From Ralstonia insidiosa (lineage in GTDB: Bacteria > Pseudomonadota > Gammaproteobacteria > Burkholderiales > Burkholderiaceae): DNA of 64,000 bases. The first letter of the stretch is position 1; the number at the start of each line of letters is the position of its first letter. A program made the translations under genes and the position numbers. The notes under the pieces are model-generated. The model made no database searches. It was not told the DNA's origin and worked only from the letters and a program-made list of their open reading frames with translations. Positions 54,243 through 63,757 of the stretch are shown one piece after another. The stretch spans positions 1,116,001-1,180,000 of the forward strand of contig NZ_VZPV01000001.1 of assembly GCF_008801405.1 (NCBI RefSeq). The letters run 5' to 3'.

Positions 54243-55418
54243 TCAGGCGATAAGCGGCAGATGCCCGGTGGCGTGGCGCAGGCGGCCTCCCACCACGGCA
54301 GCCACCACGCGCGGCAGGCCGGGGCGGTGGTCATCGACCACGATGGCGTCGGCACGCAAGCCGGTGGCGAATCTGCCGCGGTCGGTCAGCCCCGCGGCTT
54401 CTGCCGGGTTGGCGGCCACCAGATCCCACGCCTGCGCCAGTGGCACGACGCCGCGTTCGGCCAGCTTGAACGGCGCGGCCAGCAGGGCGGGGTAGTAGTA
54501 GTCGGAGGCCAGCACCGTGCCCAGCCCGGCCGCCACCATGGCTGCGGCGTTGGGCGCGCCATTATGGCTGCCGCCGCGCACCACATTGGGGGCGCCAAAG
54601 ACGATGTGCCCCCCGTGCGCACGCGCCGCGCGGGCCACCTCCTCGGTCAGCGGGAATTCAGTCACGGTGCAGCCGTGCGCGTGGAAGGTGTTGCGCGTGG
54701 CCACGTCCGGTTCGTCGTGAGAGGCCATGCGGATGCCGCGCTGCTGCGCCGCCCGTGCCAGCACGCCGAGCACCTCGTCGAGCTTGTGCACGTTGACGGC
54801 GGCGGTGTCCAGACGCGTGCGGAAGGTGTCGACGTCGCACTCGGCGCGGTCGGCGTATTGCGCGAGCTTGCGCGCGTCGCCCAGCTTGTCGCGCATCATC
54901 GGCAGGTGGTCATTGAACGAGAGGAAGTGCACGCGGCCTGCCGCCATCCAGGCCAGCGCATCGGCCACGCCGTCTGCGTGGTGCAACTCAAAGCGCAGGT
55001 GCATCAAATGCTCGGCACCCAGGTGCGGGCGCATGGCTTCGAGCGTATCGAGCATGCGCAGCGCATAGGCGTGGCCGCGCAGGCCACCTTCCCAGGAGTA
55101 GGTCACACCGTGGAATTCGGTGGTGATGCCGTTGGCGAGCAACTGGCCGTCCACATCGGCCAGCGCGGTGTCGTACGGAAAGGCCACGCCCGGGCGCGGC
55201 ATGACGGCGCGCTCGAAGGCATCGCCATGCAGATCGACAATGCCGGGCAGCACGAGCAGGTCACCACAGTCGAGCATGCCGCGCGTCGGGTTGGCGTCAC
55301 ACGCAGCGATATGGCCGTCACGAAACTGGACCGCCGCTTCCACCAGCCCATCGGCCAGGAGCGTGCGGCGCGAAACGAGGCCGGCCAAGTGACCGACAGA
55401 GGACGAAAACGATTGCAT
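54243..55418 (-). CDS. phnM: Ribose 1-methylphosphonate 5-triphosphate diphosphohydrolase PhnM
   Basis: 391 residues, amidohydrolase fold. LLVLPGIVDLHGDAFERAVMPRPGV (parts: DLHGDAFERAVMPRP) is the PhnM signature; later HLRFELHHADG, SFNDHLP, MASHDEPD and LASDYYYPALL carry metal ligands. It acts in the C-P lyase route, but no phnG-L genes are present in the window. ATG 55418 gives MQSFSSSVGHLAG. DUF1045 follows. Confidence 0.9.
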   Translation of the reverse strand: MQSFSSSVGHLAGLVSRRTLLADGLVEAAVQFRDGHIAACDANPTRGMLDCGDLLVLPGIVDLHGDAFERAVMPRPGVAFPYDTALADVDGQLLANGITTEFHGVTYSWEGGLRGHAYALRMLDTLEAMRPHLGAEHLMHLRFELHHADGVADALAWMAAGRVHFLSFNDHLPMMRDKLGDARKLAQYADRAECDVDTFRTRLDTAAVNVHKLDEVLGVLARAAQQRGIRMASHDEPDVATRNTFHAHGCTVTEFPLTEEVARAARAHGGHIVFGAPNVVRGGSHNGAPNAAAMVAAGLGTVLASDYYYPALLAAPFKLAERGVVPLAQAWDLVAANPAEAAGLTDRGRFATGLRADAIVVDDHRPGLPRVVAAVVGGRLRHATGHLPLIA

Positions 55419-55579
55419 GGCCCGTGCCTGAGAGAAAGTGTGCGCGTTTGCGGTGCTCGCGCGCATCGAAGTTGTGCCGGCATTGTGCCGCAACTCATGT
55501 GTCATTCGACCTGACCTCGGTCATTTGCACCACTCTGAAGAGGGGAGGACCATCCAAACGCCTTAACTTTCCTGACACG

Positions 55580-58330
55580 ATGGTCGATAGCAAGAGAAAC
55601 AGGCCCCCCAGCCCTATGGACGCCACTTCCGCAGAGCGGCCCGACCGTCCCGAACCGGATACGACCGGCCCGGACATGATCAGGCCGCTACCGCTTGCTG
55701 ATGACCGCTACGAGGCGCTCGTCCGGCAGATGCCGGATGCGCTGTACATCGTGGCGGACGACATCATCGTTTTCATCAACGAGGCAGGTGTTCGGCTGTT
55801 CGGTGCGCAGCATGCCCGCGACATCGTCGGCCACGAGCTGGACGAGTTCGTGCATGGGGATTCGGTGCACCTTGCCCGCCAGCGCCGCGCGTGGATGGTG
55901 GCGCACGGCGCAGGCCTGCCGCCGGTGGAGCAAACCTTGCTGCGCTGCGATGGCACGCCCGTCGATGTGGAGGTGCTGTCCGCGCCCGTGCAACTCGGCT
56001 GGCGCACCGCCATCCAGGTGGTCGCGCGCGACATCACCCAGCGCAAGCAGGCCGAACAGGCCCTGCGTGACTCCGAAGCCAACTACCGCGCCCTGGCCGC
56101 AGAGACAGCACGTGCCAAGGAATTGTTGCGCTGCGAAAAGACCGTGCTCGAATTGAGTTCGCGCAACGTGCCGCTGTCTGACCTGCTGGCCGAGGTATGT
56201 CGGCTGGTGGAAGCGTTGCTTGACGACGGTGCGATGTGTTCTGTCCTGTTGAGCAGCGACAGCGAACATGTCACACAGGCCGTGGCGCCGTCGCTGCCGT
56301 TCATGCTCTCGCAGGTGCTGACCGGGCTGGCGATCGGGCCCGCGCACGGCTCGTGCGGCACGGCCATGTTCCTCAACAAACGCGTGGTGGTGGAAGACAT
56401 CGACACCGACCCGCTGTGGGACGACTACCGCGACATCGTCCAGCCGCTCGGATTGCGTGCCTGCTGGTCCACTCCCATCCGTGGCGATAACGCGCAGATG
56501 ATTGGCGCGATGGGCGTCTACTACGACACGCCGCGTGCGCCCACGCACGACACGATGGGCTTGCTTGACGGCATCACCGACATCGTCGGGGTGGCGATTC
56601 AGAAGGCGCACATCGCGCGTGAGCTGCAGGAAAGCGAAGAGCGCTACCGCCTGGCTGTCGACAACCTGACCGAAGGCATCGTCGTGCAGGCGGCCGACGG
56701 CACCATCCTCGCGTGCAACCCGAGCGCGCGGCGCATCCTGCGGGCGGGCAATGTGTCGCCGGTCGGCACCAGCCACCTTGCGCTGATGCGCCGGTCCTTG
56801 CGCGAAGACGGTAGCGAGATTCCCTTCAACGAGCGGCCCACGCACGTGGTGCTGAGCACCGGCCGCCCGCTGCTGGGCCTGACCATCGGCCTGGAACTGG
56901 TGGATGGCGATGTGGTGTGGGTGCACGAGAACGTGCTGCCCATCGCACGCCCCGGCGACGATGCGCCCACCGCCGTGCTCATCTCGTTCAACGACATCGG
57001 CCCGGCACGTCAGGCCCAGCAGCAGCTCAAGTTCCTGGCGCAGCGTGATGCGCTGACCGGCCTGTACAACCGCGCCTATTTCTCGCAGCGCATGCAGGCC
57101 GTGCTGGACGAGGCGGCCAGCGATGGCCGTCAGGTGGCTGTGCTGTTCCTGGATCTGGACGGCTTCAAGAAGGTCAACGACACCGCCGGCCACGAAGCGG
57201 GCGACCACCTGCTGCGCATCGTCGCGCAGCGGTTGTCGGCCTGCGTGCGCCAGAGCGATACGCTGGCGCGCCTGGGGGGCGACGAGTTTGTCGTGCTGCT
57301 CGACAACGTGCGCTCGCTGGGCGAGGCCGAGCGGCTGGCCCAGCGCATCGTCGAGGCCATCGCGCAGCCGTTCTCCACCAGCGGCACGGAGTACTACCTG
57401 GGCGCGTCGATCGGCATTGCGGTGTATCCCGAGCACGGCAGCGATGCCGCCACGCTGCTGCGCTGTGCCGATGCCGCCATGTACAACGCCAAGCAGAATG
57501 GGCGTAACCAGCATCGCGTGTACACCGCGCGGCTGTCGCAGCGGGCGCAGCGGCGCTTTCAGCTTGAGTACCACCTGCGCCGCGCACTGGCGGCAGAAGA
57601 GTTGTCGCTGCGTTTCCAGCCCATCGTCGATGCAACGTCAATGGAGATTGTCGGCGCAGAAGTGCTGTTGCGCTGGCACAGCACGGAGTTGGGCGAGGTG
57701 TCGCCTGCCGAGTTCATTCCCGTGGCCGAGGACTCCGGGCTCATCGGCGTGATTGGCGAGTGGGTGCTGGGGCAGGCATGCCACCAGGCCGCGCACTGGC
57801 GGGCCACCTGCATGCCGAACTTCTTCGTGGCCGTGAACCTGTCGCCGCGCCAGTTTGGCGAGGGGCTGGTGCCGACCATCTCGCGGTGCCTGACCGAAGC
57901 CGGCCTGCCCGCGTGCGCATTGGAGATGGAGATCACCGAAGGCCTGCTCATGCGCGACACCGCCGCCGTGATGCCCGTACTTGATGCGCTCACCGCGCTG
58001 GGCATCCGCATCTCGATCGACGATTTCGGCACGGGGTATTCCTCGCTGTCGTATCTGCAGCGCTTCCCGATCGACAACCTGAAGGTGGACCGCTCGTTCG
58101 TCTCGGGCATTCCGCGCCACCGCGATTCGGTGGTGATCTCGCGCGCCATCGTGGCGATGGCGGCGTCGCTGGACATGACCGTCACCGCCGAGGGCGTCGA
58201 GACGCTGGAGCAGGCCGAGTTCCTGCAGGCCGCTGGCTGCGACAAGCTGCAGGGCTTCCTGTTTGGCCCGCCCATGACGGCGGCTGCCTACGAGGCGCGT
58301 TTGCGCCGTAGCCGCGCCGCGCAGGCATGA
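55580..58330 (+). CDS. PAS-GAF-PAS-GGDEF-EAL c-di-GMP signalling protein
   Basis: About 916 residues, no membrane helix, so cytosolic. Order: PAS (about 40-150, RQMPDALYIVADDIIVF), GAF (175-330, GPAHGSCGTAMFLNKRVVVEDI in part), PAS (345-465), GGDEF (RLGGDEFVVLL near 566-570, intact), EAL (GAEVLLRW with EVL in place of EAL, VNLSPRQF, MEITEG, IDDFGTGYSSL, LKVDRSF, TAEGVET, LQGFLFGPP). Both cyclase and phosphodiesterase residues look intact. ATG 55580 is likeliest; 55616 is an alternative. The upstream part of the ORF overlaps the divergent phnM. Confidence 0.92.
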   Translation: MVDSKRNRPPSPMDATSAERPDRPEPDTTGPDMIRPLPLADDRYEALVRQMPDALYIVADDIIVFINEAGVRLFGAQHARDIVGHELDEFVHGDSVHLARQRRAWMVAHGAGLPPVEQTLLRCDGTPVDVEVLSAPVQLGWRTAIQVVARDITQRKQAEQALRDSEANYRALAAETARAKELLRCEKTVLELSSRNVPLSDLLAEVCRLVEALLDDGAMCSVLLSSDSEHVTQAVAPSLPFMLSQVLTGLAIGPAHGSCGTAMFLNKRVVVEDIDTDPLWDDYRDIVQPLGLRACWSTPIRGDNAQMIGAMGVYYDTPRAPTHDTMGLLDGITDIVGVAIQKAHIARELQESEERYRLAVDNLTEGIVVQAADGTILACNPSARRILRAGNVSPVGTSHLALMRRSLREDGSEIPFNERPTHVVLSTGRPLLGLTIGLELVDGDVVWVHENVLPIARPGDDAPTAVLISFNDIGPARQAQQQLKFLAQRDALTGLYNRAYFSQRMQAVLDEAASDGRQVAVLFLDLDGFKKVNDTAGHEAGDHLLRIVAQRLSACVRQSDTLARLGGDEFVVLLDNVRSLGEAERLAQRIVEAIAQPFSTSGTEYYLGASIGIAVYPEHGSDAATLLRCADAAMYNAKQNGRNQHRVYTARLSQRAQRRFQLEYHLRRALAAEELSLRFQPIVDATSMEIVGAEVLLRWHSTELGEVSPAEFIPVAEDSGLIGVIGEWVLGQACHQAAHWRATCMPNFFVAVNLSPRQFGEGLVPTISRCLTEAGLPACALEMEITEGLLMRDTAAVMPVLDALTALGIRISIDDFGTGYSSLSYLQRFPIDNLKVDRSFVSGIPRHRDSVVISRAIVAMAASLDMTVTAEGVETLEQAEFLQAAGCDKLQGFLFGPPMTAAAYEARLRRSRAAQA

Positions 58331-58469
58331 TCTAGCCGTAATGCCAGCGTAAGTCTGGGCGCGTAGCGTCTCTCCAGCGCGCATCCGCCCGCGCCGATAT
58401 GCCCCATAGAGGGTTGCCCCGCCACCGTTGCGAGGGCGCATAAAACAACGACCTTGGAGACCACTGCAC

Positions 58470-59882
58470 GTGAAGCCATTTGCCTGGGGCCGCGGCCCAA
58501 AAGCCTCTTCCGAACTGATTGCCCGCATTGCCGAAGAGGCCGGCCGCGTGGGCATGGGCATCTGCGAGGTGTCCGGCAACGTGGAGGACGTGGCCGTGCG
58601 CCTGCGTCGCCAGGCCGATGTATTCGAGCAACTGCGCAGCGCTGCTGACGCCACCATGCGCGGTAACCACGACATTGCCGTGGCCGCGCGCCACGCGCGT
58701 GAAGTGGCGTCGCACGCCAGCGAAGAGGTGCGTGATTCACGCGCCACGGTGGATGCCTCGTTGCGCGACATCCGCGAACTGGCGATCGGCGTGGCCAGCA
58801 TGGAGCAGCAGATTGCTGCGCTGCGCGACGCGCTGGTGCAGGTGGCGCAGGCGTCGGAACAGATTTCGCAGATTGCCAAGCAGACCAACCTGCTGGCCAT
58901 CAATGCCGCCATCGAGGCGGCGCGTGCCGGGGAATCCGGTCGCAGCTTTGCCGTGGTGGCAGGCGCAGTCAAGCAGCTCGCCGGCCAGACGGCAGAGGCC
59001 ACGCAACGTATCGAGACCACGCTGGCGGATTTGTCTGGCCAGACCGACAAGCTGATCGGTGACAGCAGCACTAACGTGGCACGTGCACAGCGTGTGGATG
59101 CCGGCACGCAGGCCATTGGTGCGGTGATCGGTGTTGCGGGCGAGGCCATCGCACGGTTTGACGCCGAGGCCACCAGCATTGCCGACTCCACCGCCGCGAT
59201 TGAAGACGAGTGCGCTTCGCTTGCCCACGAGGTGGAGGCCATGGCCGAGGGTGTCCGGCAATCGAGCCAGAACATCGACAACGCGCGGCAGCAGCTTTCC
59301 GGCCTTCTGGCGGTATCGGAAACGTTGATTCGCCACACGGCCGCTACCGGTGTGCAGAGTGCCGATACGCCGTTTATTGATGCCGTTCAGGCGACGGCGC
59401 GCAGGATCGGTGCGCTGTTCGAGTCGGCCGTCGCGCGTGGCGACATCAGTGAGGGCGATTTGTTTGACCGCGCATATCAGCCTATCGCTAACACCGACCC
59501 GCCGCAGCATCTGGCGCGCTTCACGGCGTTTACGGACCGCGTGTTGCCTGCGCTGCAGGAGCCGCTGCTGGGGCTCGACCCGCGGGTGGTGTTTTGTGCG
59601 GCGGTGGACACTAACGGCTATCTGCCGACGCACAACCTGAAGTTCTCGCAGCCACAGGGCAGTGACCCGGTGTGGAACGCGGCCAACAGCCGTAACCGGC
59701 GGGTGTTTGCCGATCGCACGGGGTTGGGGGCGGCACGCAATACCGAGGCGTTCTTATTGCAGACGTATCGGCGCGATATGGGGAACGGCGCGTTTGTGAT
59801 GATGAAGGATGTGTCGGCGCCGATCTATGTGAACGGGCGGCACTGGGGTGGGTTGAGGATTGGGTACAAGGTGGCGGGGTAG
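58470..59882 (+). CDS. Soluble methyl-accepting-chemotaxis-like protein with C-terminal sensor
   Basis: 470 residues. After a short start (VKPFAWGRGPKASSEL read as Met from GTG 58470, with GGAG upstream) comes a coiled coil and the MCP hairpin tip QISQIAKQTNLLAINAAIEAARAGESGRSFAVVA (part: NLLAINAAIEAARAGE). The C-terminal 160 residues form a sensor with VVFCAAVDTNGYLPTHNLKF and MMKDVSAPIYVNGRHWGGLR, a cache/PAS-like ligand pocket. No membrane segment is seen. The order, signalling then sensing, is the reverse of normal receptors. It probably feeds a Che or c-di-GMP pathway. Confidence 0.83.
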   Translation: MKPFAWGRGPKASSELIARIAEEAGRVGMGICEVSGNVEDVAVRLRRQADVFEQLRSAADATMRGNHDIAVAARHAREVASHASEEVRDSRATVDASLRDIRELAIGVASMEQQIAALRDALVQVAQASEQISQIAKQTNLLAINAAIEAARAGESGRSFAVVAGAVKQLAGQTAEATQRIETTLADLSGQTDKLIGDSSTNVARAQRVDAGTQAIGAVIGVAGEAIARFDAEATSIADSTAAIEDECASLAHEVEAMAEGVRQSSQNIDNARQQLSGLLAVSETLIRHTAATGVQSADTPFIDAVQATARRIGALFESAVARGDISEGDLFDRAYQPIANTDPPQHLARFTAFTDRVLPALQEPLLGLDPRVVFCAAVDTNGYLPTHNLKFSQPQGSDPVWNAANSRNRRVFADRTGLGAARNTEAFLLQTYRRDMGNGAFVMMKDVSAPIYVNGRHWGGLRIGYKVAG

Positions 59883-59958
59883 CCGGCTTGTGCCACGATT
59901 CGCTGGCGATGGATGTTGGTGGTGCATCCCGCGTTTCGTCCCCTGCCGGGGCCGACTC

Positions 59959-59984
59959 ACTTTCTCTGTCTTGCCAGAGAAAGT
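59959..59984. repeat. 10-bp perfect hairpin ACTTTCTCTG / CAGAGAAAGT
   Basis: Perfect arms with a 6-base loop (TCTTGC). It precedes the longer inverted repeat and resembles the paired AAAGTAAG-type extragenic palindromes common in Burkholderiales. Confidence 0.7.
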
Positions 59985-60006
59985 AAGCAAAGAGAGGCGC
60001 GCCCGA

Positions 60007-60120
60007 GATGGCGACTTCCCCTTGAATTTATGTAACCGGGCGGAGAAGGAGGCAAACTCGCTTCGCTCAGACAGGCCTCCTTCTTTTTTCCGCCCGCTTA
60101 CAGAAATTCAAGGCGCCATC
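60007..60120. repeat. 114-nt long imperfect inverted repeat
   Basis: Nested arms: GATGGCG / CGCCATC, TTGAATTT / AAATTCAA, TGTAA / TTACA, CGGGCGG / CCGCCCG and GAAGGAGGC / GCCTCCTTC, with a central CTCGCTTCGCTCAG. Probably an extragenic repeat that doubles as a bidirectional transcription stop. Confidence 0.75.
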
Positions 60121-60194
60121 TAGGGCAGGAACGTCAAAGGCCAAACCATCGCGGCGTATGGGTTGGCGCCGCGATAGTTTCCCTGGTGGTTTGC

Positions 60195-61517
60195 TCAGTG
60201 TTTGCGCGTGCCTACGATGACCAGCACGGCGGCACCCAGTTCCAACACGGCGACGAAGTACAGGCCGGCCGAGAGGTGGCCGGTGCTCGTCTTCAGCCAG
60301 CCGATCATGTACGGGGCGACGAAGCCGGCCAGGTTACCGATCGAGTTGATGAGGGCGATGCCGCCTGCGGCTGCGGTGCCGGCCAGGAACACTGCCGGAA
60401 TCGACCAGAACACCGGGAATGCCGCCAGGATGCCGATGGCTGCCACGGTGAGCGCAACCAGTGCCAGCACCGGTGTGCCCAGCGTTGCGCCCGTCGCGAT
60501 CAGGCCTGCGCTGGCGATGATGGCGGCGATGGCGCAATGCATGCGGCGTTCACCTGTGCGGTCTGAATGCATGCCGTTCCACACCATCGCGATCGTGCCG
60601 GCGATGAACGGAATGGCGCTGATCAGCCCGATGTGGAAGTTGCCCTGTACACCCAGCTCCTTGATGATCGACGGCGTCCAGAAAGCGATGGTGGCGTTGC
60701 CGCTGACCACGCAGAAGTAGATTGCCGCGCAGATCCACACACGGGCGTTGGACAGTGCCGCACCAAACGACACGTGCTTGGCCGGATCGCGGTTTTCTGC
60801 GTCGATGGAGCGGACGACGGCTTCCTGCTCCGCATCGGAGAGCCACTTGGCCTGGCGTGGCGTCTCCGGCAGCCAGGCCAGTACGGCAAAGCCGGCCAGC
60901 ACCGAAGGAATGCCTTCCAGCAGGAACAGCCACTGCCAGTTGGCGAGGTGGCCGACGCCTTCCATGGTGCTCATGATGAAGCCCGCCACCGGGCCGCCCA
61001 CCACGCCTGCAATCGCAAACGAGGTCATGAACAGGCCGTTGATGCGCGCACGGTAGGCCGAAGGGAACCAGTACGTCAGATACAGCACCACGCCCGGGAA
61101 GAAGCCGGCTTCAAAAATGCCCAGCAGGAAGCGCAGCGCGTAGAACGAGGCCGGCGTTTTCACATAGATCATCGCCATCGAGGCCAGGCCCCAGAGGATG
61201 GTGATGCGCGCCAGCGTCTTGCGTGCGCCGATCTTCTCCAGCAGCAGGTTGCTCGGCACTTCAAACAGGAAGTAGCCGATGAAGAAGATGCCGGCACCGA
61301 GGCCATACACCGCTTCGCTGAACTGCAGGTCCTGCAGCATCGACAGCTTGGCAAAGCCGACGTTGACGCGGTCGATCCACGCGAGGATGAACAGGAAGAC
61401 CAGGAACGGCACCAGCCGCCATGCGATGCGGCGGTAGGTGGCGTCCAGCACGGTGCCGTGGGGTGGGCTGCTGGCCGGGTCCGTGCGGTCGGCCGGCAGG
61501 GCTTGGGTTTGCGACAT
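60195..61517 (-). CDS. MFS transporter, anion:cation symporter (ACS) type
   Basis: 440 residues, twelve helices. RLVPFLVFLFILAWIDRVNV with GFAKLSM, FFIGYFLFEVPSNLLLEKIG (the ACS FEVPSN motif), GARKTLARI and RFLLGIFEAGFFPGVVLYL are typical of the tartrate/phthalate/hexuronate branch. ATG 61517 has GGAGG five to nine bases upstream. It lies 154 bp after the amidase gene in the same direction; likely the importer for the amide or acid cluster. Confidence 0.87.
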   Translation of the reverse strand: MSQTQALPADRTDPASSPPHGTVLDATYRRIAWRLVPFLVFLFILAWIDRVNVGFAKLSMLQDLQFSEAVYGLGAGIFFIGYFLFEVPSNLLLEKIGARKTLARITILWGLASMAMIYVKTPASFYALRFLLGIFEAGFFPGVVLYLTYWFPSAYRARINGLFMTSFAIAGVVGGPVAGFIMSTMEGVGHLANWQWLFLLEGIPSVLAGFAVLAWLPETPRQAKWLSDAEQEAVVRSIDAENRDPAKHVSFGAALSNARVWICAAIYFCVVSGNATIAFWTPSIIKELGVQGNFHIGLISAIPFIAGTIAMVWNGMHSDRTGERRMHCAIAAIIASAGLIATGATLGTPVLALVALTVAAIGILAAFPVFWSIPAVFLAGTAAAGGIALINSIGNLAGFVAPYMIGWLKTSTGHLSAGLYFVAVLELGAAVLVIVGTRKH

Positions 61518-61671
61518 GGTTTCCTCCAATAGCGTGCAAGGGCGTCTGCGCTTTGTTGTCAAAACGCAGGCGTGAGTGGGGCCGGACGCGTCTGTAGCGC
61601 GCCTTGTCTTCGTGGCTTAAAGAACCGCCTGCGTGGCCCGGACGCCGGCGGGGAGTGTTCGGTCTAGTCGA

Positions 61672-63018
61672 TCAACGCAGTGCAGCCTCCACCGCCCGGC
61701 CGACGCGCAGGATGCGCGCATCGTCATTGGCGAGACCGCACAGCGACAGGCCGACCGGCAGTTCGCCGGAGGCATGGATGGGCAGCGTCAGTGCGCAGCC
61801 GTCCAGGAAGTTGATGACGCTCGGGTTGCGTAGCGTCAGTGCATTGGTGCGGAAGAACTGGGCGTCATCTGCTTCGAGTGGTGCCACTTCCGGCGGCACG
61901 ATGGCCACCGTCGGCATCAGCCAAGCGTCGACGTTGCCCAGGCGCTTGTGCGCGGCGGCGATCATGCGGGTGCGCGCGTCCAATACGTCGATGTAAGCGG
62001 CGGCACCCATCTGTTCACCACGGCGGATGCGTGCAGCGACGCGCTGGTCGTACTGCGCCTCGGCACGTGCCAGCACCGGGCGATGCCATGCCCAGGCTTC
62101 CGCCGCCGTGAGGCCGCCACCGCCGTTGATCTCGGGCAGTTGCAGCAGTTCGGGAAAATCGAAACGCACGATATGCGCACCGGCACGTTCGAGGCGTTCT
62201 ATGGCGCGGTTGAATGCCTTGGCGACGACGTCGTCGAGATCCGCCCCCACGTAGTCCTGCGTGATGCCGAAGCGCAGGCCGGCCAGCGGCACTGCATCAG
62301 TGTCGAGCGATTCACCACTGAGGATGGCATTGACGATGGCGCAGCAATCCACCGAGTTGGTCAGCGGCCCACCGGAATCGAGCGAGGTGGACAGCGGCAC
62401 GCCGCCCATCATCGGTACGCGGCGTGCGGTGGGTTTGAAGCCAGTCAGATTGCAGAAGGCCGACGGAATGCGGATCGAGCCGCCCGTGTCCGTACCCAAG
62501 GCCGCCACCGCCATGCCGCCAGCCACGGTGACAGCGCCGCCTGAGGTGGAACCGCCCGCAGCACGCGTGCCATCTGCCGGCGTGCGCGGCGTGCCGTAGT
62601 GCGGGTTCAGGCCCAGGCCCGAGAACGCGAATTCGCTCATGTTGGTGCGGCCGAGCAGCACGGCCCCGGCAGCACGCAGGCGGGCGACTGCAGCAGCGTC
62701 CGCAGTGGCGGGCGGTTGATGCGCCAGCGCACGCGAGCCTGCGGCCGTCACTTGGCCCGCCACGTCGAACAGATCCTTGATCGATACCGGCAGACCTGCC
62801 AGCAGCGATGGCACGTTGCCCGCCGCGCGGGCGGCGTCGGCAGCGCGTGCCATGGCCAGCGCCGCTTGCGCGTCGATGCTCACATAGGCGGCACCGCCGG
62901 CGGCGCGATGCGCTTCGGCGTGTTCCAGGGCGGCTTCGGTCAGCGCAACGCTGGTGGTGCGACCACTGGCCAGTTCAGCGGCCAGGGCGCGGATCATGTT
63001 CGGGCGGGGCGTCATCAT
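61672..63018 (-). CDS. Amidase-signature hydrolase
   Basis: 448 residues. GLPVSIKDLFDVAGQVTAAG holds the catalytic Lys, GTRAAGGSTSGGAVTVAGGM the cis-Ser, and ALGTDTGGSIRIPSAFCN the nucleophile Ser: the full Ser-cisSer-Lys triad. It hydrolyses an amide to acid and ammonia. Its start lies 26 bp after the DUF2848 stop. It is not GatA-like in context, as gatB/gatC are absent; catabolic use is likely. Confidence 0.9.
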   Translation of the reverse strand: MMTPRPNMIRALAAELASGRTTSVALTEAALEHAEAHRAAGGAAYVSIDAQAALAMARAADAARAAGNVPSLLAGLPVSIKDLFDVAGQVTAAGSRALAHQPPATADAAAVARLRAAGAVLLGRTNMSEFAFSGLGLNPHYGTPRTPADGTRAAGGSTSGGAVTVAGGMAVAALGTDTGGSIRIPSAFCNLTGFKPTARRVPMMGGVPLSTSLDSGGPLTNSVDCCAIVNAILSGESLDTDAVPLAGLRFGITQDYVGADLDDVVAKAFNRAIERLERAGAHIVRFDFPELLQLPEINGGGGLTAAEAWAWHRPVLARAEAQYDQRVAARIRRGEQMGAAAYIDVLDARTRMIAAAHKRLGNVDAWLMPTVAIVPPEVAPLEADDAQFFRTNALTLRNPSVINFLDGCALTLPIHASGELPVGLSLCGLANDDARILRVGRAVEAALR

Positions 63019-63044
63019 GCAGAGGGTCTCCGGTAGGGGGTGCT

Positions 63045-63722
63045 TCAGCCCTCAACGGGCAGCGTGTCGACAGCATACTGATGGCGCAGCTCGGTGCCCG
63101 AGACGGGGTCGATCAGGGCCATATCGAACGCCTCGCCAAAGCCGAGTTCACCAATGATGGGCTGCGTGCCGCAGAACATGGCGGTGCCCACCGGCAGCGT
63201 GTCAGCGCCGGTGTAGCGGCGGATCAGGTCACGCGGGTCCAGCATGCGCGTGACGCTGCCTTCCTGATACAGCGCGGTCTGGCCGTTGCGGGTGCGCCAG
63301 GTCTTCATCTGCAGGCTGTCCCAGTGATCGGCCAGCGCTTCAAAGCGCCACACATCGCGGCTCACGGGCTTGGCGCACATCTGCTTGGAGACGGTCACGC
63401 CATAGGCTTCGACCTTGCGATCGGTGTGGTCAGAGCCGATGCCGACCAGCAGACCCATCGGCGTGGAATACAGCACGAACTCCGCTTCGCCCGACGAATC
63501 GGCACCGGGAATTTCCACGCGCGCATCGGTGGTCAGCAGCGAATGCGACACGCGATAGAAGCACGGCACACGCGCCGGGCGCGCCACGCCAATCGCTTCG
63601 AGTTCGGCGATGTGGTGTTCAACAGCTTCAGCGTCGCGGCCGGTCCAGCCGGCGATGACGAGGTGGTCCACGGTCACGTCGACGGGGCCGTGGCCGATCA
63701 GGTTCAGGTGCAGCGTGGTCAT
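63045..63722 (-). CDS. DUF2848 protein (FAH-like fold)
   Basis: 225 residues, cytosolic. HLVIAGWTGRDAEAVEHHIA, ARVPCFYRVSHSLLTT, VGIGSDHTDRKVEAYGV, SKQMCAKPVS and GTAMFCGTQPIIGEL are DUF2848 hallmarks; the SDHTDR and EAY acidic residues suit a metal site as in fumarylacetoacetase-like enzymes. The family often sits next to amidases and transporters as here. Reaction unknown. Confidence 0.88.
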   Translation of the reverse strand: MTTLHLNLIGHGPVDVTVDHLVIAGWTGRDAEAVEHHIAELEAIGVARPARVPCFYRVSHSLLTTDARVEIPGADSSGEAEFVLYSTPMGLLVGIGSDHTDRKVEAYGVTVSKQMCAKPVSRDVWRFEALADHWDSLQMKTWRTRNGQTALYQEGSVTRMLDPRDLIRRYTGADTLPVGTAMFCGTQPIIGELGFGEAFDMALIDPVSGTELRHQYAVDTLPVEG

Positions 63723-63757
63723 GCGGAATTCCGGAAAGAGGGCGGGGGGAACGGGAA

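Larger units (their letters stand above)
59883..60194. other. Intergenic region between chemoreceptor-like and MFS genes
   Basis: 312 bp with no gene seen; dominated by the two inverted-repeat structures listed separately. The genes on both sides converge here. Confidence 0.7.
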
